DNA of 64,000 nucleotides from Desulfolucanica intricata. GTDB lineage: Bacteria > Bacillota > Desulfotomaculia > Desulfotomaculales > Desulfofarciminaceae. This document shows positions 24,987-36,405 of the stretch, one piece after another; position 1 is the first letter of the stretch; every line of letters starts with the position of its first letter. Under the pieces are notes generated by a model. That model saw only the letters and a program-made list of their open reading frames with translations, made no database searches and had not been told where the DNA came from. A program made the position numbers and the translations under genes. The stretch covers positions 1 through 64,000 of the forward strand of contig NZ_BCWE01000013.1 of the NCBI RefSeq assembly GCF_001592105.1, given 5' to 3'.

Positions 24987-27900
24987 AGTAGTTTATTTCA
25001 TGTAGGTATTGATATTGGATCAACAACAATTAAGATAGTTATTCTAAACAGTAAAAAAGAGCTAATCTTCAGTAAATATGAGAGGCATTACGCGGATATT
25101 AAGGGTAAACTTCAACAAATACTTCGTGATGCCTATAATAACCTAAAAAATGCACAGTTAACGCTTATGATTACCGGGTCCGGTGGAATCAGCATTGCAA
25201 ACAGCATTAATATATCTTTTATTCAAGAAGTAATTGCAGCCACCAAAGCAGTCAAAACCTATTATCCTGAAACCGATGTAGCCATAGAGTTGGGCGGAGA
25301 AGATGCGAAGATTACATATTTTAAGGATGGTATGGAACAGCGGATGAACGGTACTTGTGCGGGAGGAACCGGTTCGTTTATCGATCAAATGGCTTCATTG
25401 CTCAATATAGACACATTAGAGTTAAACGAATTAGCTAAGAACTACAATATGATTTATCCTATAGCAGCAAGATGTGGCGTTTTTGCCAAGACTGATGTGC
25501 AACCCTTATTAAATGAAGGTGTCGCCAGAGAAGATATAGCAGTCTCCGTACTCCAAGCCGTTGTCATTCAAACTATAAGTGGTCTGGCATGTGGAAGACC
25601 TATAAAGGGGAATGTAGCCTTTTTAGGGGGGCCGTTATTTTTTCTTTCAGAGCTAAGAAAAAGATTTATTGAAACATTAAAATTAGCAGACAATCAAATA
25701 ATCTTACCCGAAAATTCTCAGCTTTTTGTAGCAATTGGTGCTGCTTTATCTTCTGTAAATGAAAAACCGGTATTTTTTAAATCTTTAATGAACGCCATTG
25801 ATAATATAAGTAATATATCTATAAACGAATCCAATAGATTAAACCCACTTTTCTCTAATGAAGAAGAATACAAAAGGTTTATGGTAAGACATCATAGAAA
25901 TTCAATAAAAAGAAAGGATATATCGACTTTCGAGGGAAACTGTTTTTTAGGGATAGATGCAGGATCCACAACAACCAAAATAGCTCTCATCGACGGTGAA
26001 GGCTCTCTTCTTTATACCTTTTATGGGAGCAATGAAGGAAGTCCTCTGAAGTCTACAATCAAAGCACTTAAAGAGCTATACACTATATTACCTTCAAAAG
26101 CCAAAATTGCAAACTCTACTGTTACAGGCTATGGGGAAGGTTTGTTAAAGTCAGCATTAAAAATAGACGTTGGTGAAATAGAAACAATAGCCCATTATAA
26201 AGCAGCAGAATTTTTTTGCCCCGGAGTCGATTTTATATTAGATATTGGCGGTCAAGATATGAAATGCCTTAAAATAAAGGATGGTGTTATTGAGAGTATA
26301 CTCTTAAATGAAGCATGTTCTTCCGGGTGCGGTTCATTTTTAGATACATTTGCAAGTTCACTGGATATGGATATAAGAGATTTTGCATCAAAGGCTTTAT
26401 CTGCAAAAAAGCCGGTTGATCTGGGCTCAAGGTGCACTGTTTTTATGAACTCAAAGGTTAAACAGGCACAAAAAGAAGGAGCATCAGTAGGAGATATTTC
26501 TGCAGGATTGTCCTATTCTGTAATTAAAAACGCTTTATTTAAGGTAATTAAAGTAAAAAAACCTCAAGATTTAGGGGAAAAGATAGTTGTTCAAGGTGGC
26601 ACATTTTATAATGATGCCGTGCTTAGAAGCTTCGAAATCTTATCCGAAAGGGAAGCTATCAGACCGGATATTGCCGGGATAATGGGAGCATTTGGAGCAG
26701 CACTGATAGCAAGAGAACGATATGAAAAAGGATACATCACAAAATTGCTGGATGAAAGCAGGTTAAATAAATTTTTTATAAAAACAACTGTTTCGAGGTG
26801 TGGGCGATGCTCTAATAACTGTTTATTAACCATAAATGAGTTTGAAAACGGTGAAAAATTTATAACAGGAAACAGATGCGAAAGAGGAGCCGGTAAAGCA
26901 ACAAAACACAACTCCTTACCCAATTTATTTAAATATAAATATAAAAGAGCTTTTAGTTATAAACCCTTGTCAATTTCAGAAGCCCCCAGAGGAATAGTAG
27001 GGATTCCCAGAGTATTAAACATATATGAGAATTATCCCTTTTGGTTTACCCTATTTACTGAGCTGGGTTTTAGGGTAGAACTATCAGACAAATCTTCAAA
27101 TAGCCTGTATGAAAAAGGAATTGAAACAATCCCGTCGGAGTCAGTATGTTACCCTGGGAAGCTGGTTCATGGTCATATTATGAATCTTGTAGAAAAAGGG
27201 ATAAAGTTTATTTTTTATCCCTGTATTACGCATGAGAAAAAAGAACAGCAAGAGGCAAATAATCATTATAATTGCCCAATAGTAATCTCATATCCTGAGG
27301 TTATAAAAAACAATATGGATGTTATAAGAAGCGAAAGTATTTTATACATGAAACCATTCCTGCCTTTTGATAATGAAAAAAGACTAATAAAAAGATTATG
27401 CGAAGAATTAGCTGTGTTTAATATTAAAGAAAATGAAATAAGAGAAAGTGTTTATAAAGCAAGTAAAGAGCAAGAATTATTTAAAAAAGATATTCAAAAA
27501 GCCGGGGAAGAAGCACTAAAGTTTATAAGAGAAAACAAACTTAAGGGTATAGTACTTGCCGGGAGGCCATACCATACAGATCCGCAAATAAATCATGGTA
27601 TCCCGGAGATGATTAATTCCCTGGGTATGGCAGTATTAACTGAAGACTCTGTTGCTCATCTGGGAAACATCGAAAGACCCTTAAGGGTGGTAGATCAATG
27701 GGCATACCACTCCAGGCTTTATGCTGCAGCCAGCTTTACAGCAAAACAGCCGGATATAGAATTAGTTCAATTGAATTCCTTTGGCTGTGGGCTGGACGCT
27801 GTAACAACAGATCAAGTACAAGAAATACTAAGTAGGAATTCAAAAATTTATACAGCTCTTAAAATTGATGAAGGTAATAATTTAGGGGCAGCAAGAATAA

Positions 27901-29279
27901 GACTTCGTTCTTTAAAGGCTACAATTCTGGAAAGAGAAATAAAGGGTTTCCGGCTTAAGAAAATAGATAACCGATATAAAAGAATACCGTTTACAAAGGA
28001 CATGAAAAAAAGGCATACTATCTTAGCGCCCGAAATGTCTCCGATTCATTTTCAATTTTTAGAGGAAGCCTTTAGACTATCGGGTTACAATATAGTTGTT
28101 TTGCCATCAGTAGATAAAAAAGCTATAGATGAAGGACTAAAATATGTAAATAATGATGCTTGTTATCCTGCAATAATTGTTGTCGGCCAGCTTATAGAAG
28201 CTTTAAAATCGGGCCAATATGATTTAGAAAATACTTCAGTATTGATAACTCAAACCGGTGGCGGCTGCAGAGCCACCAACTATATAAGTTTTTTAAGAAA
28301 AGCCCTGAAAGATGCCGGTTTTGAGAATATACCTGTAGTATCAATAAACGCCAACGGTATGGAGAAAAACCCTGGTTTTAAATACTCTTTAGGATTGTTA
28401 AACAAAGCTATTATGGCATTAATTTATGGTGACCTACTAATGAGTGTATTATATAGAGTCAGACCGTACGAAAAGATTAAAGGTTCTGCTAATGAGTTAT
28501 ATGCTAAATGGGTCAAAATCTGTCTAAACTCTCTAAAGTTAGCCAAACAAAAAATTTTTAGAGAAAATATAATGGGTATCGTAAAAGAATTTGATGAATT
28601 AGAAATAACTAACGAGATTAAACCAAAGGTAGGGCTGGTTGGGGAAATACTGGTTAAGTTTCATCCTACAGCTAATAATAATGTTGTAAATATTGTAGAG
28701 GCAGAGGGTGCGGAAGCAGTAATGCCCGGCCTTACAGATTTCTTATTATATTGCGCCTATGATACGGATTATAAATACCGGTATTTATCGGGGAGTAAAA
28801 AATCTCAAATTATAGGACAAGCAATTATAAAAATTATTGAATTTTATAGAAAACCTTACAAAGAAGCATTAACTAATAGCAATAGATTTTATGCACCAAA
28901 ATCAATAAAAGAAATAGCTGAAGGAGCCTCGTCAGTAGTATCTTTAGGTCACCAGACCGGAGAAGGCTGGTTGTTAGCAGGTGAAATGATTGAGCTTATT
29001 CATAGTGGGGTTAAAAATATTATTTGTATGCAACCCTTTGCCTGTTTACCAAATCATGTAACCGGAAAAGGCATAATAAAAGAATTAAAAAGAGTTTATC
29101 CCGGAACTAATATAGTAGCCATAGATTATGATCCGGGTGCCAGTGAAGTTAATCAATTAAACAGAATAAAACTTATGATTTCCACTGCTTTTGAGAATAT
29201 TAAAGAGTTTAAGGCAGATAAAATAGAATCTTATACTCAGGCAGACTATAAGCGGGTTAAGAAATTTGCTGCAATATAA
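24984..29279 (+). CDS. Large CoA-dehydratase activase (BadF/BadG/HgdC family fusion)
   Basis: The 1431-residue protein has two ASKHA ATPase domains (about 5-265, [12 protein letters not shown]; and about 318-580, [12 protein letters not shown]). Each has the activase GG-T/C signature ([22 protein letters not shown]) whose Cys ligates a bridging [4Fe-4S]. These are followed by the DUF2229 region with a Cys pair (CGRCSNNC) and a C-terminal 2-hydroxyacyl-CoA dehydratase-like half (for example [25 protein letters not shown]). Single-domain homologues drive ATP-dependent electron injection into 2-hydroxyacyl-CoA dehydratases or benzoyl-CoA reductase. Giant fusions are common in Clostridia but their substrate is unknown. 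A TetR regulator follows. Confidence 0.85.
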   Translation: MSSLFHVGIDIGSTTIKIVILNSKKELIFSKYERHYADIKGKLQQILRDAYNNLKNAQLTLMITGSGGISIANSINISFIQEVIAATKAVKTYYPETDVAIELGGEDAKITYFKDGMEQRMNGTCAGGTGSFIDQMASLLNIDTLELNELAKNYNMIYPIAARCGVFAKTDVQPLLNEGVAREDIAVSVLQAVVIQTISGLACGRPIKGNVAFLGGPLFFLSELRKRFIETLKLADNQIILPENSQLFVAIGAALSSVNEKPVFFKSLMNAIDNISNISINESNRLNPLFSNEEEYKRFMVRHHRNSIKRKDISTFEGNCFLGIDAGSTTTKIALIDGEGSLLYTFYGSNEGSPLKSTIKALKELYTILPSKAKIANSTVTGYGEGLLKSALKIDVGEIETIAHYKAAEFFCPGVDFILDIGGQDMKCLKIKDGVIESILLNEACSSGCGSFLDTFASSLDMDIRDFASKALSAKKPVDLGSRCTVFMNSKVKQAQKEGASVGDISAGLSYSVIKNALFKVIKVKKPQDLGEKIVVQGGTFYNDAVLRSFEILSEREAIRPDIAGIMGAFGAALIARERYEKGYITKLLDESRLNKFFIKTTVSRCGRCSNNCLLTINEFENGEKFITGNRCERGAGKATKHNSLPNLFKYKYKRAFSYKPLSISEAPRGIVGIPRVLNIYENYPFWFTLFTELGFRVELSDKSSNSLYEKGIETIPSESVCYPGKLVHGHIMNLVEKGIKFIFYPCITHEKKEQQEANNHYNCPIVISYPEVIKNNMDVIRSESILYMKPFLPFDNEKRLIKRLCEELAVFNIKENEIRESVYKASKEQELFKKDIQKAGEEALKFIRENKLKGIVLAGRPYHTDPQINHGIPEMINSLGMAVLTEDSVAHLGNIERPLRVVDQWAYHSRLYAAASFTAKQPDIELVQLNSFGCGLDAVTTDQVQEILSRNSKIYTALKIDEGNNLGAARIRLRSLKATILEREIKGFRLKKIDNRYKRIPFTKDMKKRHTILAPEMSPIHFQFLEEAFRLSGYNIVVLPSVDKKAIDEGLKYVNNDACYPAIIVVGQLIEALKSGQYDLENTSVLITQTGGGCRATNYISFLRKALKDAGFENIPVVSINANGMEKNPGFKYSLGLLNKAIMALIYGDLLMSVLYRVRPYEKIKGSANELYAKWVKICLNSLKLAKQKIFRENIMGIVKEFDELEITNEIKPKVGLVGEILVKFHPTANNNVVNIVEAEGAEAVMPGLTDFLLYCAYDTDYKYRYLSGSKKSQIIGQAIIKIIEFYRKPYKEALTNSNRFYAPKSIKEIAEGASSVVSLGHQTGEGWLLAGEMIELIHSGVKNIICMQPFACLPNHVTGKGIIKELKRVYPGTNIVAIDYDPGASEVNQLNRIKLMISTAFENIKEFKADKIESYTQADYKRVKKFAAI

Positions 29280-29324
29280 TTAATTAGTTAAAAATAAATA
29301 AGAATTTATAGGGGCTGCATAAAC

Positions 29325-29942
29325 ATGGCAGATCGAACAACAGATAGAAGAATTATCAGAACGAAACGACTGATTAGAGACGCTCTTACCGAATTAATGG
29401 AAGAAAAAGGGTTTGAAGGGATTACTGTAAACGAATTGACTGCGAAAGCCGATATTAATCGTGGGACATTTTATTTACATTACCGTGATAAACACGATTT
29501 ATTGAAACAAAGTGAAGATGAGATTATCCAAGAAATAAATGAGATAATAAAGGCTGCACAGCAATTAGTACCAATAGGTGCAAAAAATTACAATCAACAA
29601 CCCGAACACTTTCCGTTCATAGTAAAGCTATTTGAATACTTATTAGAAAACTCTGATTTCATGAAGGTTATCTTAGGCCCAAAGGGTGACCCGTCATTTC
29701 AAGTAAAACTAAAAGAAGTCTTAAGAAATAACTTACTTGAAAGTTTTGTAAAAATAGATCAAAAGGAAGAAATGATGGTTCCTATAGAATATCTTATTGC
29801 TTATGTTTGTTCAGCTCACCTTGGGGTTATCCAGCACTGGTTAGAAAGCGGTATGAAAAAATCTCCACAGGATATGGCATTGGTATTATCGAGAATGACT
29901 CTGTTGGGACCGGGATACGTTGCGGGATTAGTGAATTATTAA
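29325..29942 (+). CDS. TetR-family transcriptional regulator
   Basis: The 205-residue protein has an N-terminal TetR helix-turn-helix (about 10-57; GFEGITVNELTAKADINRGTFYLHYRDK, given here as the region 30-57) and a C-terminal domain of the TetR_C_8 type seen in DhaS-like regulators. It lies 45 nt after the activase gene on the same strand and probably regulates it or a nearby exporter. No ligand can be inferred. Confidence 0.88.
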   Translation: MADRTTDRRIIRTKRLIRDALTELMEEKGFEGITVNELTAKADINRGTFYLHYRDKHDLLKQSEDEIIQEINEIIKAAQQLVPIGAKNYNQQPEHFPFIVKLFEYLLENSDFMKVILGPKGDPSFQVKLKEVLRNNLLESFVKIDQKEEMMVPIEYLIAYVCSAHLGVIQHWLESGMKKSPQDMALVLSRMTLLGPGYVAGLVNY

Positions 29943-30002
29943 TGATATTTTTCTTAACCGTCATTGGATTACTTCAAATGCACATAACAAGAGGCCGGAC
30001 TT

Positions 30003-30021
30003 AGTGCACTTTAATGTGCAC
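30003..30021. other. Short hairpin between tetR and glmS
   Basis: AGTGCAC, a 6-nt loop and GTGCACT form a 7-bp stem inside a wider GAGGC...GCCTC pairing (29991-30036). It lies between the convergent tetR and glmS genes but lacks T-runs. Possible weak terminator. Confidence 0.4.
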
Positions 30022-30067
30022 TTCGGGTTCAGCCTCCCATTCGTTTGTGTTATTCTCAAATTTTTTC

Positions 30068-30101
30068 AAAATTTTTTACCTGTGAAAATTTTTTACCTGT
30101 G
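30068..30101. repeat. Perfect tandem duplication of 17 bp
   Basis: 30068-30084 and 30085-30101 are identical 17-mers (AAAATTTTTTACCTGTG), directly adjacent, just downstream of the glmS stop. Possibly a replication-slippage duplication in the 3' region of glmS. Confidence 0.9.
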
Positions 30102-30114
30102 TTTAATTAGGAAA

Positions 30115-31941
30115 TTATTCTACCGTAACTGCTTTAGCCAGGTTTCTGGGCTTATCAACATCGCAGCCGCGGGCTACTGCCATGTAATAAGCCAGCAGCT
30201 GCAGCGGTACTACTGTTAATACAGACGTAAGTATTGGATGGATTTTAGGAACATAAATTACCCGCTCTGCTACTTCCTCTATCTCGGTCATCCCTTCTAA
30301 CGCCAGGGCTATGATTGAGGCGCCACGGGCGTGCACTTCCTTAATATTGCTAATCATCTTTTCCAAAAGAGCCGGTTGGGTAGCCAGGGCTACTACAGGA
30401 ACATTTTCTACTATCAACGCCAGGGTACCGTGCTTAAGTTCCCCTGCAGCATAGGCTTCGGCGTGGATATAAGAAATCTCTTTAAGCTTTAAGGATCCTT
30501 CCATGGCAACCGTATAATCTAAGCCTCGACCGATAAAAAAGGCGTCCTCACAAGAAGCATAATGCCCGGCAAAGGCCTCGATATGTTCGGTGCTGGCAAG
30601 GATCGATTCTACCCCCCTTGAAATATTCCTCATATCAGTTATAATTCGTTTTATTTCTTCAGGTTCCTGGGTTCCTCGTATTCCTGCAAAGTGTAAGGCT
30701 AAGAGATACATAGCCGTTAACTGGGTGGTATAAGCTTTAGTTGAAGCTACGGCAATTTCCGGCCCGGCCCAGGTATAAATAACTTCATCTGCCTCCCGGG
30801 CAATAGAGCTATCCACCACGTTTGTGATCGCAATAACTTTGGCACCCTGCCTGTGTGCTTCCCTGAGAGCGGCCAGTGTATCCGCCGTTTCTCCCGACTG
30901 GCTGACCACAATTACAAGACTGCCAGGTTCAATAATAGGTTCCCGGTATCGAAATTCTGAAGCAATGTCCACCTCTACCGGAAGACGAGCCAGCTTTTCA
31001 ATTACATACTTACCAACTAGACCTGCATGGTAAGCTGTTCCACAGGCTGTAATAAAAATCTTATTAGTATTTTTAATTTCTTCAGGAGTTAGAGATATCT
31101 CATCAAGAACTACTGCTGCGTTATCATCACTGATTCTGCCTCTTAAAGTATCCCGCAGCACTTTTGGCTGCTCAAAGATTTCTTTAAGCATAAAGTGTTC
31201 ATAGCCATGTTTTTCTGCCTGCTCTGCTTTCCATTTAACTTCAAATACCTTTTTATTTATTTCCTGACCTTCCCGGCCAAATACTTTCACCCCCCGGGCA
31301 CTGATAACAGCTATTTCACCGTCCTCCAGAATCAAGGTCTGCCGGGTATGTTTTAATAAAGCCGGTATATCCGATGCCAAATAATTTTCGTTTTCCCCCA
31401 GCCCGACAATCAGCGGGCTGTCGTTCCTGGCCACTACGATTTTATCCGGTTCTTCTGCGGCAAGAGCCGCCATAGCATATGAACCCCGCACTTTTGCGAT
31501 TACCTGCTGAACTGCAGTAACTAAATCCCCCTGATAAAAATGCTCCAGCAGGTGCGGCAATACCTCAGTATCTGTCTCAGAAATGAATTTATGCCCTTGT
31601 TCCTGCAGCCATTCCTTGAGAGGAATGTAATTTTCAATAATCCCGTTGTGAACTACTACAAAGCGGCCTTTACAATCGGCATGGGGGTGGGCATTATTTT
31701 TAGAAGGTTTACCATGAGTTGCCCAGCGTGTATGTCCGATACCGACACGCGCGGTAAAGATTTTCCCATCTAATTCTTGCTCTAGAAACTCAAGTTTACC
31801 AACCTGTTTTTCTATCCGGATACCGTCTTTTAGGACGGCAATACCGGCAGAATCATAACCCCGGTATTCTAATTTTTTTAACCCCTCAATTAATATTGGA
31901 ACAGCCTCCCGGTGGCCGATATATCCTACTATCCCACACAT
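30115..31941 (-). CDS. glmS: Glutamine-fructose-6-phosphate aminotransferase
   Basis: The 608-residue enzyme makes glucosamine 6-phosphate, the entry to UDP-GlcNAc and peptidoglycan. The N-terminal glutaminase domain uses Cys2 (MCGIVGYIGH); two SIS domains follow (SQSGETADT, STKAYTTQ), ending in the conserved AKAVTVE tail. The length is standard. It lies downstream of cdaA and glmM on the same strand. Its 5' UTR is a glmS ribozyme that self-cleaves on binding GlcN6P, so expression is feedback-controlled by its product. Confidence 0.98.
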   Translation of the reverse strand: MCGIVGYIGHREAVPILIEGLKKLEYRGYDSAGIAVLKDGIRIEKQVGKLEFLEQELDGKIFTARVGIGHTRWATHGKPSKNNAHPHADCKGRFVVVHNGIIENYIPLKEWLQEQGHKFISETDTEVLPHLLEHFYQGDLVTAVQQVIAKVRGSYAMAALAAEEPDKIVVARNDSPLIVGLGENENYLASDIPALLKHTRQTLILEDGEIAVISARGVKVFGREGQEINKKVFEVKWKAEQAEKHGYEHFMLKEIFEQPKVLRDTLRGRISDDNAAVVLDEISLTPEEIKNTNKIFITACGTAYHAGLVGKYVIEKLARLPVEVDIASEFRYREPIIEPGSLVIVVSQSGETADTLAALREAHRQGAKVIAITNVVDSSIAREADEVIYTWAGPEIAVASTKAYTTQLTAMYLLALHFAGIRGTQEPEEIKRIITDMRNISRGVESILASTEHIEAFAGHYASCEDAFFIGRGLDYTVAMEGSLKLKEISYIHAEAYAAGELKHGTLALIVENVPVVALATQPALLEKMISNIKEVHARGASIIALALEGMTEIEEVAERVIYVPKIHPILTSVLTVVPLQLLAYYMAVARGCDVDKPRNLAKAVTVE

Positions 31942-31984
31942 TTAATACTTCCTCCACTCGTAAGAAAAATAAATTTTCTAAAGT

Positions 31985-32190
31985 ATAAATGCCGGGGGGT
32001 ATAGCAATCCCCACGGCATAAAAATACTCTTGGTCGCAATACTGCCGCTAATCATCACCCGGCATCTTTTGTCCCACCGGTTACCCGGTAGTTTTGTGAT
32101 ACCTTTAACGGTCGTGACAAACCGGAGGGCACCCGCCGAATTTTCGATTAACCCTCTCCTCGTCAACCCTGGTTGGGTTCAGGCGCTTTA
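31985..32190 (-). ncRNA. glmS ribozyme: glmS ribozyme/riboswitch
   Basis: The minus strand has the ribozyme core in order. AGCGCC at 32182-32187 holds the cleavage site, just 5' of the first G. GGGTTGACGAGGAGAGGG follows, then ATCGAAAATTCGGCGG and GCCCTCC-type P2.1/P3 segments. Downstream are paired elements corresponding to P3-P4, ending with a strong GC stem (about 31988-32020). It lies 44 nt before glmS. On GlcN6P binding it cleaves the message, lowering glmS. Confidence 0.93.
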
Positions 32191-32225
32191 ATTTGTTATT
32201 TTAACCTCAATAATCCATCACCTCC

Positions 32226-33563
32226 TTAATTATGTTCCTCAATTAATTTAATTAGCTGAGTAGTAATATCCCGCAGTTTATTAATGTCGCGTCCTTCCAC
32301 CATAACCCTTACCAGGGGCTCGGTACCTGAAGGTCTCACCAGGATCCTGCCCTGACCGGCTAACTCAGCTTCATGTTTTTGTATAGCCTTCTTTATTTCA
32401 GGGCTGTTCATTATTTTTATTTTATCAGTAACCCGGGCGTTTTCCAGAATTTGTGGCAGGCGATCCATTTGCCCGGCTAAATCCTTAAGACTCCTTCCGG
32501 TCTTTTTCATTACCTGCAGCAGCTGTAAGGCTGTAACTATACCGTCTCCGGTGGTGTTATAGTCCAGGAAGATTATATGGCCGGACTGCTCTCCCCCGAA
32601 ACGGGCACCGGTCCTAAGAAGTTCTTCCAACACATAACGATCCCCGACCTTAGTTTGAACGGTCTTAATATCTGCATCCTGTAAAGCTAAATGTAAACCA
32701 AGATTACTCATTACGGTAACCACAACGGTATTTTGTGTTAGCTTACTGCTTTCTTTCATGAATTTTGCACAGGCTACCATTATCTGGTCTCCATCAATTA
32801 AATTTCCCTCATGATCAACAGCGAGAACCCTATCGGCATCCCCATCATGAGCAAAGCCCAGATCGGCACCCTCCTCAACTACTGTTCTCTGTAAAAATTC
32901 CGGATGAGTAGAACCACACCCCTTATTTATATTTACCCCGTCCGGATAATTAAAGATTGGTACAACTTCAGCTCCCAGATCCATCAAAATTCGGGGAGCT
33001 ACCTTGTAAGCAGCACCGTTAGCACAGTCAACAACAATTTTTAAACCGGTTAAATCAACATCAACGGTTTCTTTAAGAAAGCTTATATACCTTTCTACCG
33101 CATCCTTTACCTCATAGGTCCGCCCTACATTAATACCAACAGGAACCGGTATATCCTGAAAAGAACCGAGAACCATTTCCTCTATATCACTTTCCACTAC
33201 ATCCGGCAATTTAAACCCACTGGCTCCAAAAAACTTTATCCCGTTATCTTCAACCGGGTTATGTGATGCCGAAATAACAACTCCTGCTGCCGCACCTAAG
33301 GAGCGGGTTAAAAACGCTATGGCCGGCGTTGGCATAACTCCGACTTTTAAAACATTAACTCCTACGGAGCAAATCCCGGCTACCAAGGCTGCTTCTAACA
33401 TATCCCCGGAGATACGGGTATCCTTCCCGATAACTATTTTGTTATTGCCGCCCTCATTACATAATATATAAGCACCGGCCCGGCCTAGTTTAAAGGCCAA
33501 TTCAGGAGTTAACTCCCTGTTGGCTATACCACGTACCCCGTCAGTCCCAAATAGTAATCCCAA
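32226..33563 (-). CDS. glmM: Phosphoglucosamine mutase
   Basis: The 445-residue enzyme converts glucosamine 6-phosphate to glucosamine 1-phosphate. It shows the start motif GTDGVRG, the phosphoserine loop ISASHNP (Ser near 100), the metal loop DGDADR and the phosphate-binding [12 protein letters not shown] near the end. The start codon is TTG at 33563, 8 nt after AAGGGGG; no in-frame ATG is available. It lies between cdaA and the glmS ribozyme. In many Firmicutes glmM is cotranscribed with cdaA and GlmM modulates CdaA activity. Confidence 0.97.
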   Translation of the reverse strand: MGLLFGTDGVRGIANRELTPELAFKLGRAGAYILCNEGGNNKIVIGKDTRISGDMLEAALVAGICSVGVNVLKVGVMPTPAIAFLTRSLGAAAGVVISASHNPVEDNGIKFFGASGFKLPDVVESDIEEMVLGSFQDIPVPVGINVGRTYEVKDAVERYISFLKETVDVDLTGLKIVVDCANGAAYKVAPRILMDLGAEVVPIFNYPDGVNINKGCGSTHPEFLQRTVVEEGADLGFAHDGDADRVLAVDHEGNLIDGDQIMVACAKFMKESSKLTQNTVVVTVMSNLGLHLALQDADIKTVQTKVGDRYVLEELLRTGARFGGEQSGHIIFLDYNTTGDGIVTALQLLQVMKKTGRSLKDLAGQMDRLPQILENARVTDKIKIMNSPEIKKAIQKHEAELAGQGRILVRPSGTEPLVRVMVEGRDINKLRDITTQLIKLIEEHN

Positions 33564-33698
33564 TTGCTATGCCCCCTTATAGAAATATACCAACTTTAAT
33601 TATAATCTCCATAAAAGTTCATTGTCAATTTAATCATCATTGATACATCTTATGACATACTTCGATTCCGGTCCATAGTAATTTGTGGTTTTCCTATC

Positions 33699-34529
33699 TT
33701 ATCTCCACCGCCAGAGTGATGATAAACCAATGGTTGTCTTAGTTCCCAGGACGTTATTCAGGTGCTCAGTCAGACTGGCTTCGTCAAGATACCGGGTAAG
33801 CACACCCTCCACAGCAAGGGAAACAACTCCTGTTTCCTCCGAAACAATAACTGCCACAGAATCTGACTGCGCGGTAATCCCTAAGCCGGCCCGGTGCCTG
33901 GTTCCCAACGCCTTGCTGACATGAGGGCTTTCATCCAGCGGCAAAACACAGCCTGCCGCCAAGATGCGATCTCCCCGTACCACCACGGCACCGTCATGTA
34001 GCGGAGTTTTTGGAATAAATATGTTTACCAGCAACTCTGCGGAAATTTTGCCGTCTATTTTAGTGCCGGTATCAATATATTCCTCTAATCCGGTTCCCCG
34101 TTCCATTACTATTAGTGCACCAATACTGTTTTTTGCCAGCATTTGAGTTGCCCTCACCACTTCGATGACCATAGTATTCTTTTCTTCTTCCTCAAGCATA
34201 AAGACGGATCCGGCAAAAAATTTTCCTCCGCCCAATTTTTCCAGCGCTCTGCGCAGCTCAGGCTGAAAAACAATCGGCAGAGCAACTACAAGAGCTGTCA
34301 TAGCCTGACGTAAAATCCAATTAAAAGTATAGAGGTGTAACCAATCACTAACGACAGTCCCCACCAAAATTACTATTAGACCCTTAATCAACTGCACGGC
34401 CCGGGTTCCTTTAATTAACAGGAAAACCCTGTACATAACAAAGGCTACAATTAATAGATCAATTACTGTAGTAATATTAAAGTTAATTGTCGTTGGGAAG
34501 TCTATTTTAGGTAACCACTGCAGATTCAA
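33699..34529 (-). CDS. cdaA: Diadenylate cyclase CdaA
   Basis: The 276-residue membrane c-di-AMP synthase has three N-terminal membrane spans (about 20-85), then a DAC (DisA_N) domain with catalytic DGA in LHDGAVVV and RHR in GTRHRAGLG. The start codon is TTG at 34529, 8 nt after GGGGTG. In most Firmicutes the order is cdaA-cdaR-glmM. Here the 135-nt gap to glmM has no room for cdaR, so the usual extracytoplasmic regulator is missing from the locus. Confidence 0.95.
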   Translation of the reverse strand: MNLQWLPKIDFPTTINFNITTVIDLLIVAFVMYRVFLLIKGTRAVQLIKGLIVILVGTVVSDWLHLYTFNWILRQAMTALVVALPIVFQPELRRALEKLGGGKFFAGSVFMLEEEEKNTMVIEVVRATQMLAKNSIGALIVMERGTGLEEYIDTGTKIDGKISAELLVNIFIPKTPLHDGAVVVRGDRILAAGCVLPLDESPHVSKALGTRHRAGLGITAQSDSVAVIVSEETGVVSLAVEGVLTRYLDEASLTEHLNNVLGTKTTIGLSSLWRWR

Positions 34530-34556
34530 GCTTGATGCACCCCATTTTATGCAAAG

Positions 34557-34585
34557 ATAAAGACGCCATGATTTGACGCCTTTAT
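34557..34585 (-). terminator. Candidate terminator after cimA
   Basis: A 9-bp stem with one G-U pair (34557-34565 with 34577-34585) lies between cimA and cdaA. The T-run on the minus strand is poor (TTTATCTTTGC). Confidence 0.5.
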
Positions 34586-34627
34586 AAACATAGAGATCTT
34601 TTATTATTTTACCATATTTGCCTTAAA

Positions 34628-36196
34628 TTACTCTTCTTTTTGCTTTAATAATCCGTATGCCAGACTGTCAACCAATGCCTGCCAGCTAGCCTCAAAAATG
34701 TTTGTTGAAACTCCGATTGTTCCCCAGGAGTTTTTACCGTCTCCGGTCTCAATCAATACCCTTACCACAGCTTCAGTCCCCTCTTTTTCATTAAGTACCC
34801 TTACCTTATAGTCGTTAAGCTGCATTGATTTTATAGAGGGATAAAAGGCTTCCAGTGCCTTACGCAGGGCATTGTCCAGTGCATTAACCGGCCCGTTGCC
34901 TTCTGCTGCAGTGTGCATAATTTGATCCCCGACCTGGAGTTTAATCGTAGCTTCGGAACTAACCTGCTCGTTTTCTTTCATTTCCATCATTACACGTAAA
35001 CATTGTAATTTAAATGGTTCTTTGTAGTCACTGAAGGCCCGTCTTAATAGAAGCTCAAAGGAACCTTCCGCACCCTCAAACTGATAGCCCTGCTGCTCCA
35101 ACTCTTTAATTTCCCGCAGCAGTTGTTTTGTTTCATCGGTTTGCTGATTCAAATCCAGGTTTAACTCCTTATATTTATAGAGCAGGTTAGACATACCGGA
35201 TTGCTCAGAGACCAAAACCCTTCGCTTGTTACCAACAGTTTCCGGCAAAATATGTTCATATGTCTTAGAATTTTTCATAATTGCACTAACATGAATGCCA
35301 CCCTTATGGGCAAAGGCACTGCTGCCTACGTACGGCTGCCCGGCATGAGGATGCATATTCGCAACCTCGCTTACAAAGTGCGATACTTCGGTAAGTTGGA
35401 CCAGGTTACCCTCCGGTAGGGACTTTATCCCACTTTTTATTTCTAAATTTGGAATAACTGAACAAAGGTTGGCATTACCACAGCGCTCTCCGTAGCCGTT
35501 AATGGTGCCCTGCACCTGTGTAACCCCGGCCCGTACCGCAACTATAGAGTTGGCCACAGCAACCTCACTATCATTATGACAGTGAATTCCCAGCGGGATC
35601 GAAACACTGTTTTTTACCCGGGTTATTATGTCATGTATTTCCCAGGGCATAGTGCCTCCGTTGGTGTCACACAACACGATACGGATAGCCCCGCCGGCCT
35701 CAGCAGCCTGAATTGCTTGAAGCGCATATTCCGGGTTAGCCTTATAGCCGTCAAAGAAATGCTCAGCATCGTAAATGACATCCAGCCCCTGGTCCTTTAA
35801 ATAGGATACCGACTCCCGAATCATGTTCAAGTTTTCTTCCAGTGCAATTTCCAAAGCATTGATAACCTGAAAATCCCATGACTTACCAAAAATACAGGCT
35901 ACCTTAACACCGGAATCCAAGATGGCCTTTAAATTGTTATCCTCTGAAGCATTTATATAAGCTTTTCTGGTACTGCCAAAGGCCGTAATTTTTGCATTTT
36001 TTAGCTCAAAATCCTGAATACGCTTAAAGAAGGCTGAATCTTTAGGATTAGAGCCCGGCCAGCCTCCCTCAATGTAATGCACCCCCAACTTATCCAACCG
36101 AAGGGCAATTTTTACTTTATCTTCTACTGAAAAGGATATGCCCTCCCCCTGGGCACCATCCCGCAAAGTAGTATCATAAATTTCTACCGTTGGCAT
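34628..36196 (-). CDS. cimA: (R)-citramalate synthase
   Basis: The 522-residue DRE-TIM metallolyase condenses pyruvate and acetyl-CoA to citramalate, a threonine-independent route to 2-oxobutyrate and isoleucine. The start region [30 protein letters not shown] and [11 protein letters not shown] are family motifs. The C-terminal LeuA-like allosteric domain (about 390-510) is present. The length and the GAQGEGIS signature place it with CimA rather than LeuA. AAGGGGAGA precedes the ATG. It has its own transcript, separated from the ilv-leu operon by a terminator at 36340-36390. Confidence 0.9.
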   Translation of the reverse strand: MPTVEIYDTTLRDGAQGEGISFSVEDKVKIALRLDKLGVHYIEGGWPGSNPKDSAFFKRIQDFELKNAKITAFGSTRKAYINASEDNNLKAILDSGVKVACIFGKSWDFQVINALEIALEENLNMIRESVSYLKDQGLDVIYDAEHFFDGYKANPEYALQAIQAAEAGGAIRIVLCDTNGGTMPWEIHDIITRVKNSVSIPLGIHCHNDSEVAVANSIVAVRAGVTQVQGTINGYGERCGNANLCSVIPNLEIKSGIKSLPEGNLVQLTEVSHFVSEVANMHPHAGQPYVGSSAFAHKGGIHVSAIMKNSKTYEHILPETVGNKRRVLVSEQSGMSNLLYKYKELNLDLNQQTDETKQLLREIKELEQQGYQFEGAEGSFELLLRRAFSDYKEPFKLQCLRVMMEMKENEQVSSEATIKLQVGDQIMHTAAEGNGPVNALDNALRKALEAFYPSIKSMQLNDYKVRVLNEKEGTEAVVRVLIETGDGKNSWGTIGVSTNIFEASWQALVDSLAYGLLKQKEE

Positions 36197-36339
36197 GTCC
36201 TGTCTCCCCTTTATTAAGTAGATTTCGACAAGCCCGGCGGCTGCGGGTCGGCGTCATTTTTCCAATTTTCCTAATTTTCAATAATATTCTGGCTTTTTTA
36301 TATTTATGCCGCTACGGACTTTTTAGTTATACTTTTTAT

Positions 36340-36390
36340 ATTTTAAAAACCGCCTGGCAGTACCTTTTCGGTACTACCGAAAGCGGCTTA
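36340..36390 (-). terminator. Terminator of the ilv-leu operon
   Basis: A long two-part hairpin lies 16 nt past the leuB stop: outer stem near 36347-36353 with 36383-36389, inner stem around GGTAGTACC/GGTACTGCC. It runs into GGTTTTTAAAA on the minus strand. Confidence 0.85.
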
Positions 36391-36405
36391 AATTATTTCT
36401 AAACA

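Noticed and set aside
31978-32166. 62-codon ORF upstream of glmS
   Set aside because: It lies entirely within the glmS ribozyme; the RNA structure explains the conserved sequence.
36225-36260. GC-rich segment before cimA as a riboswitch or leader regulator
   Set aside because: Pairing is imperfect, and no terminator or known aptamer motif follows.
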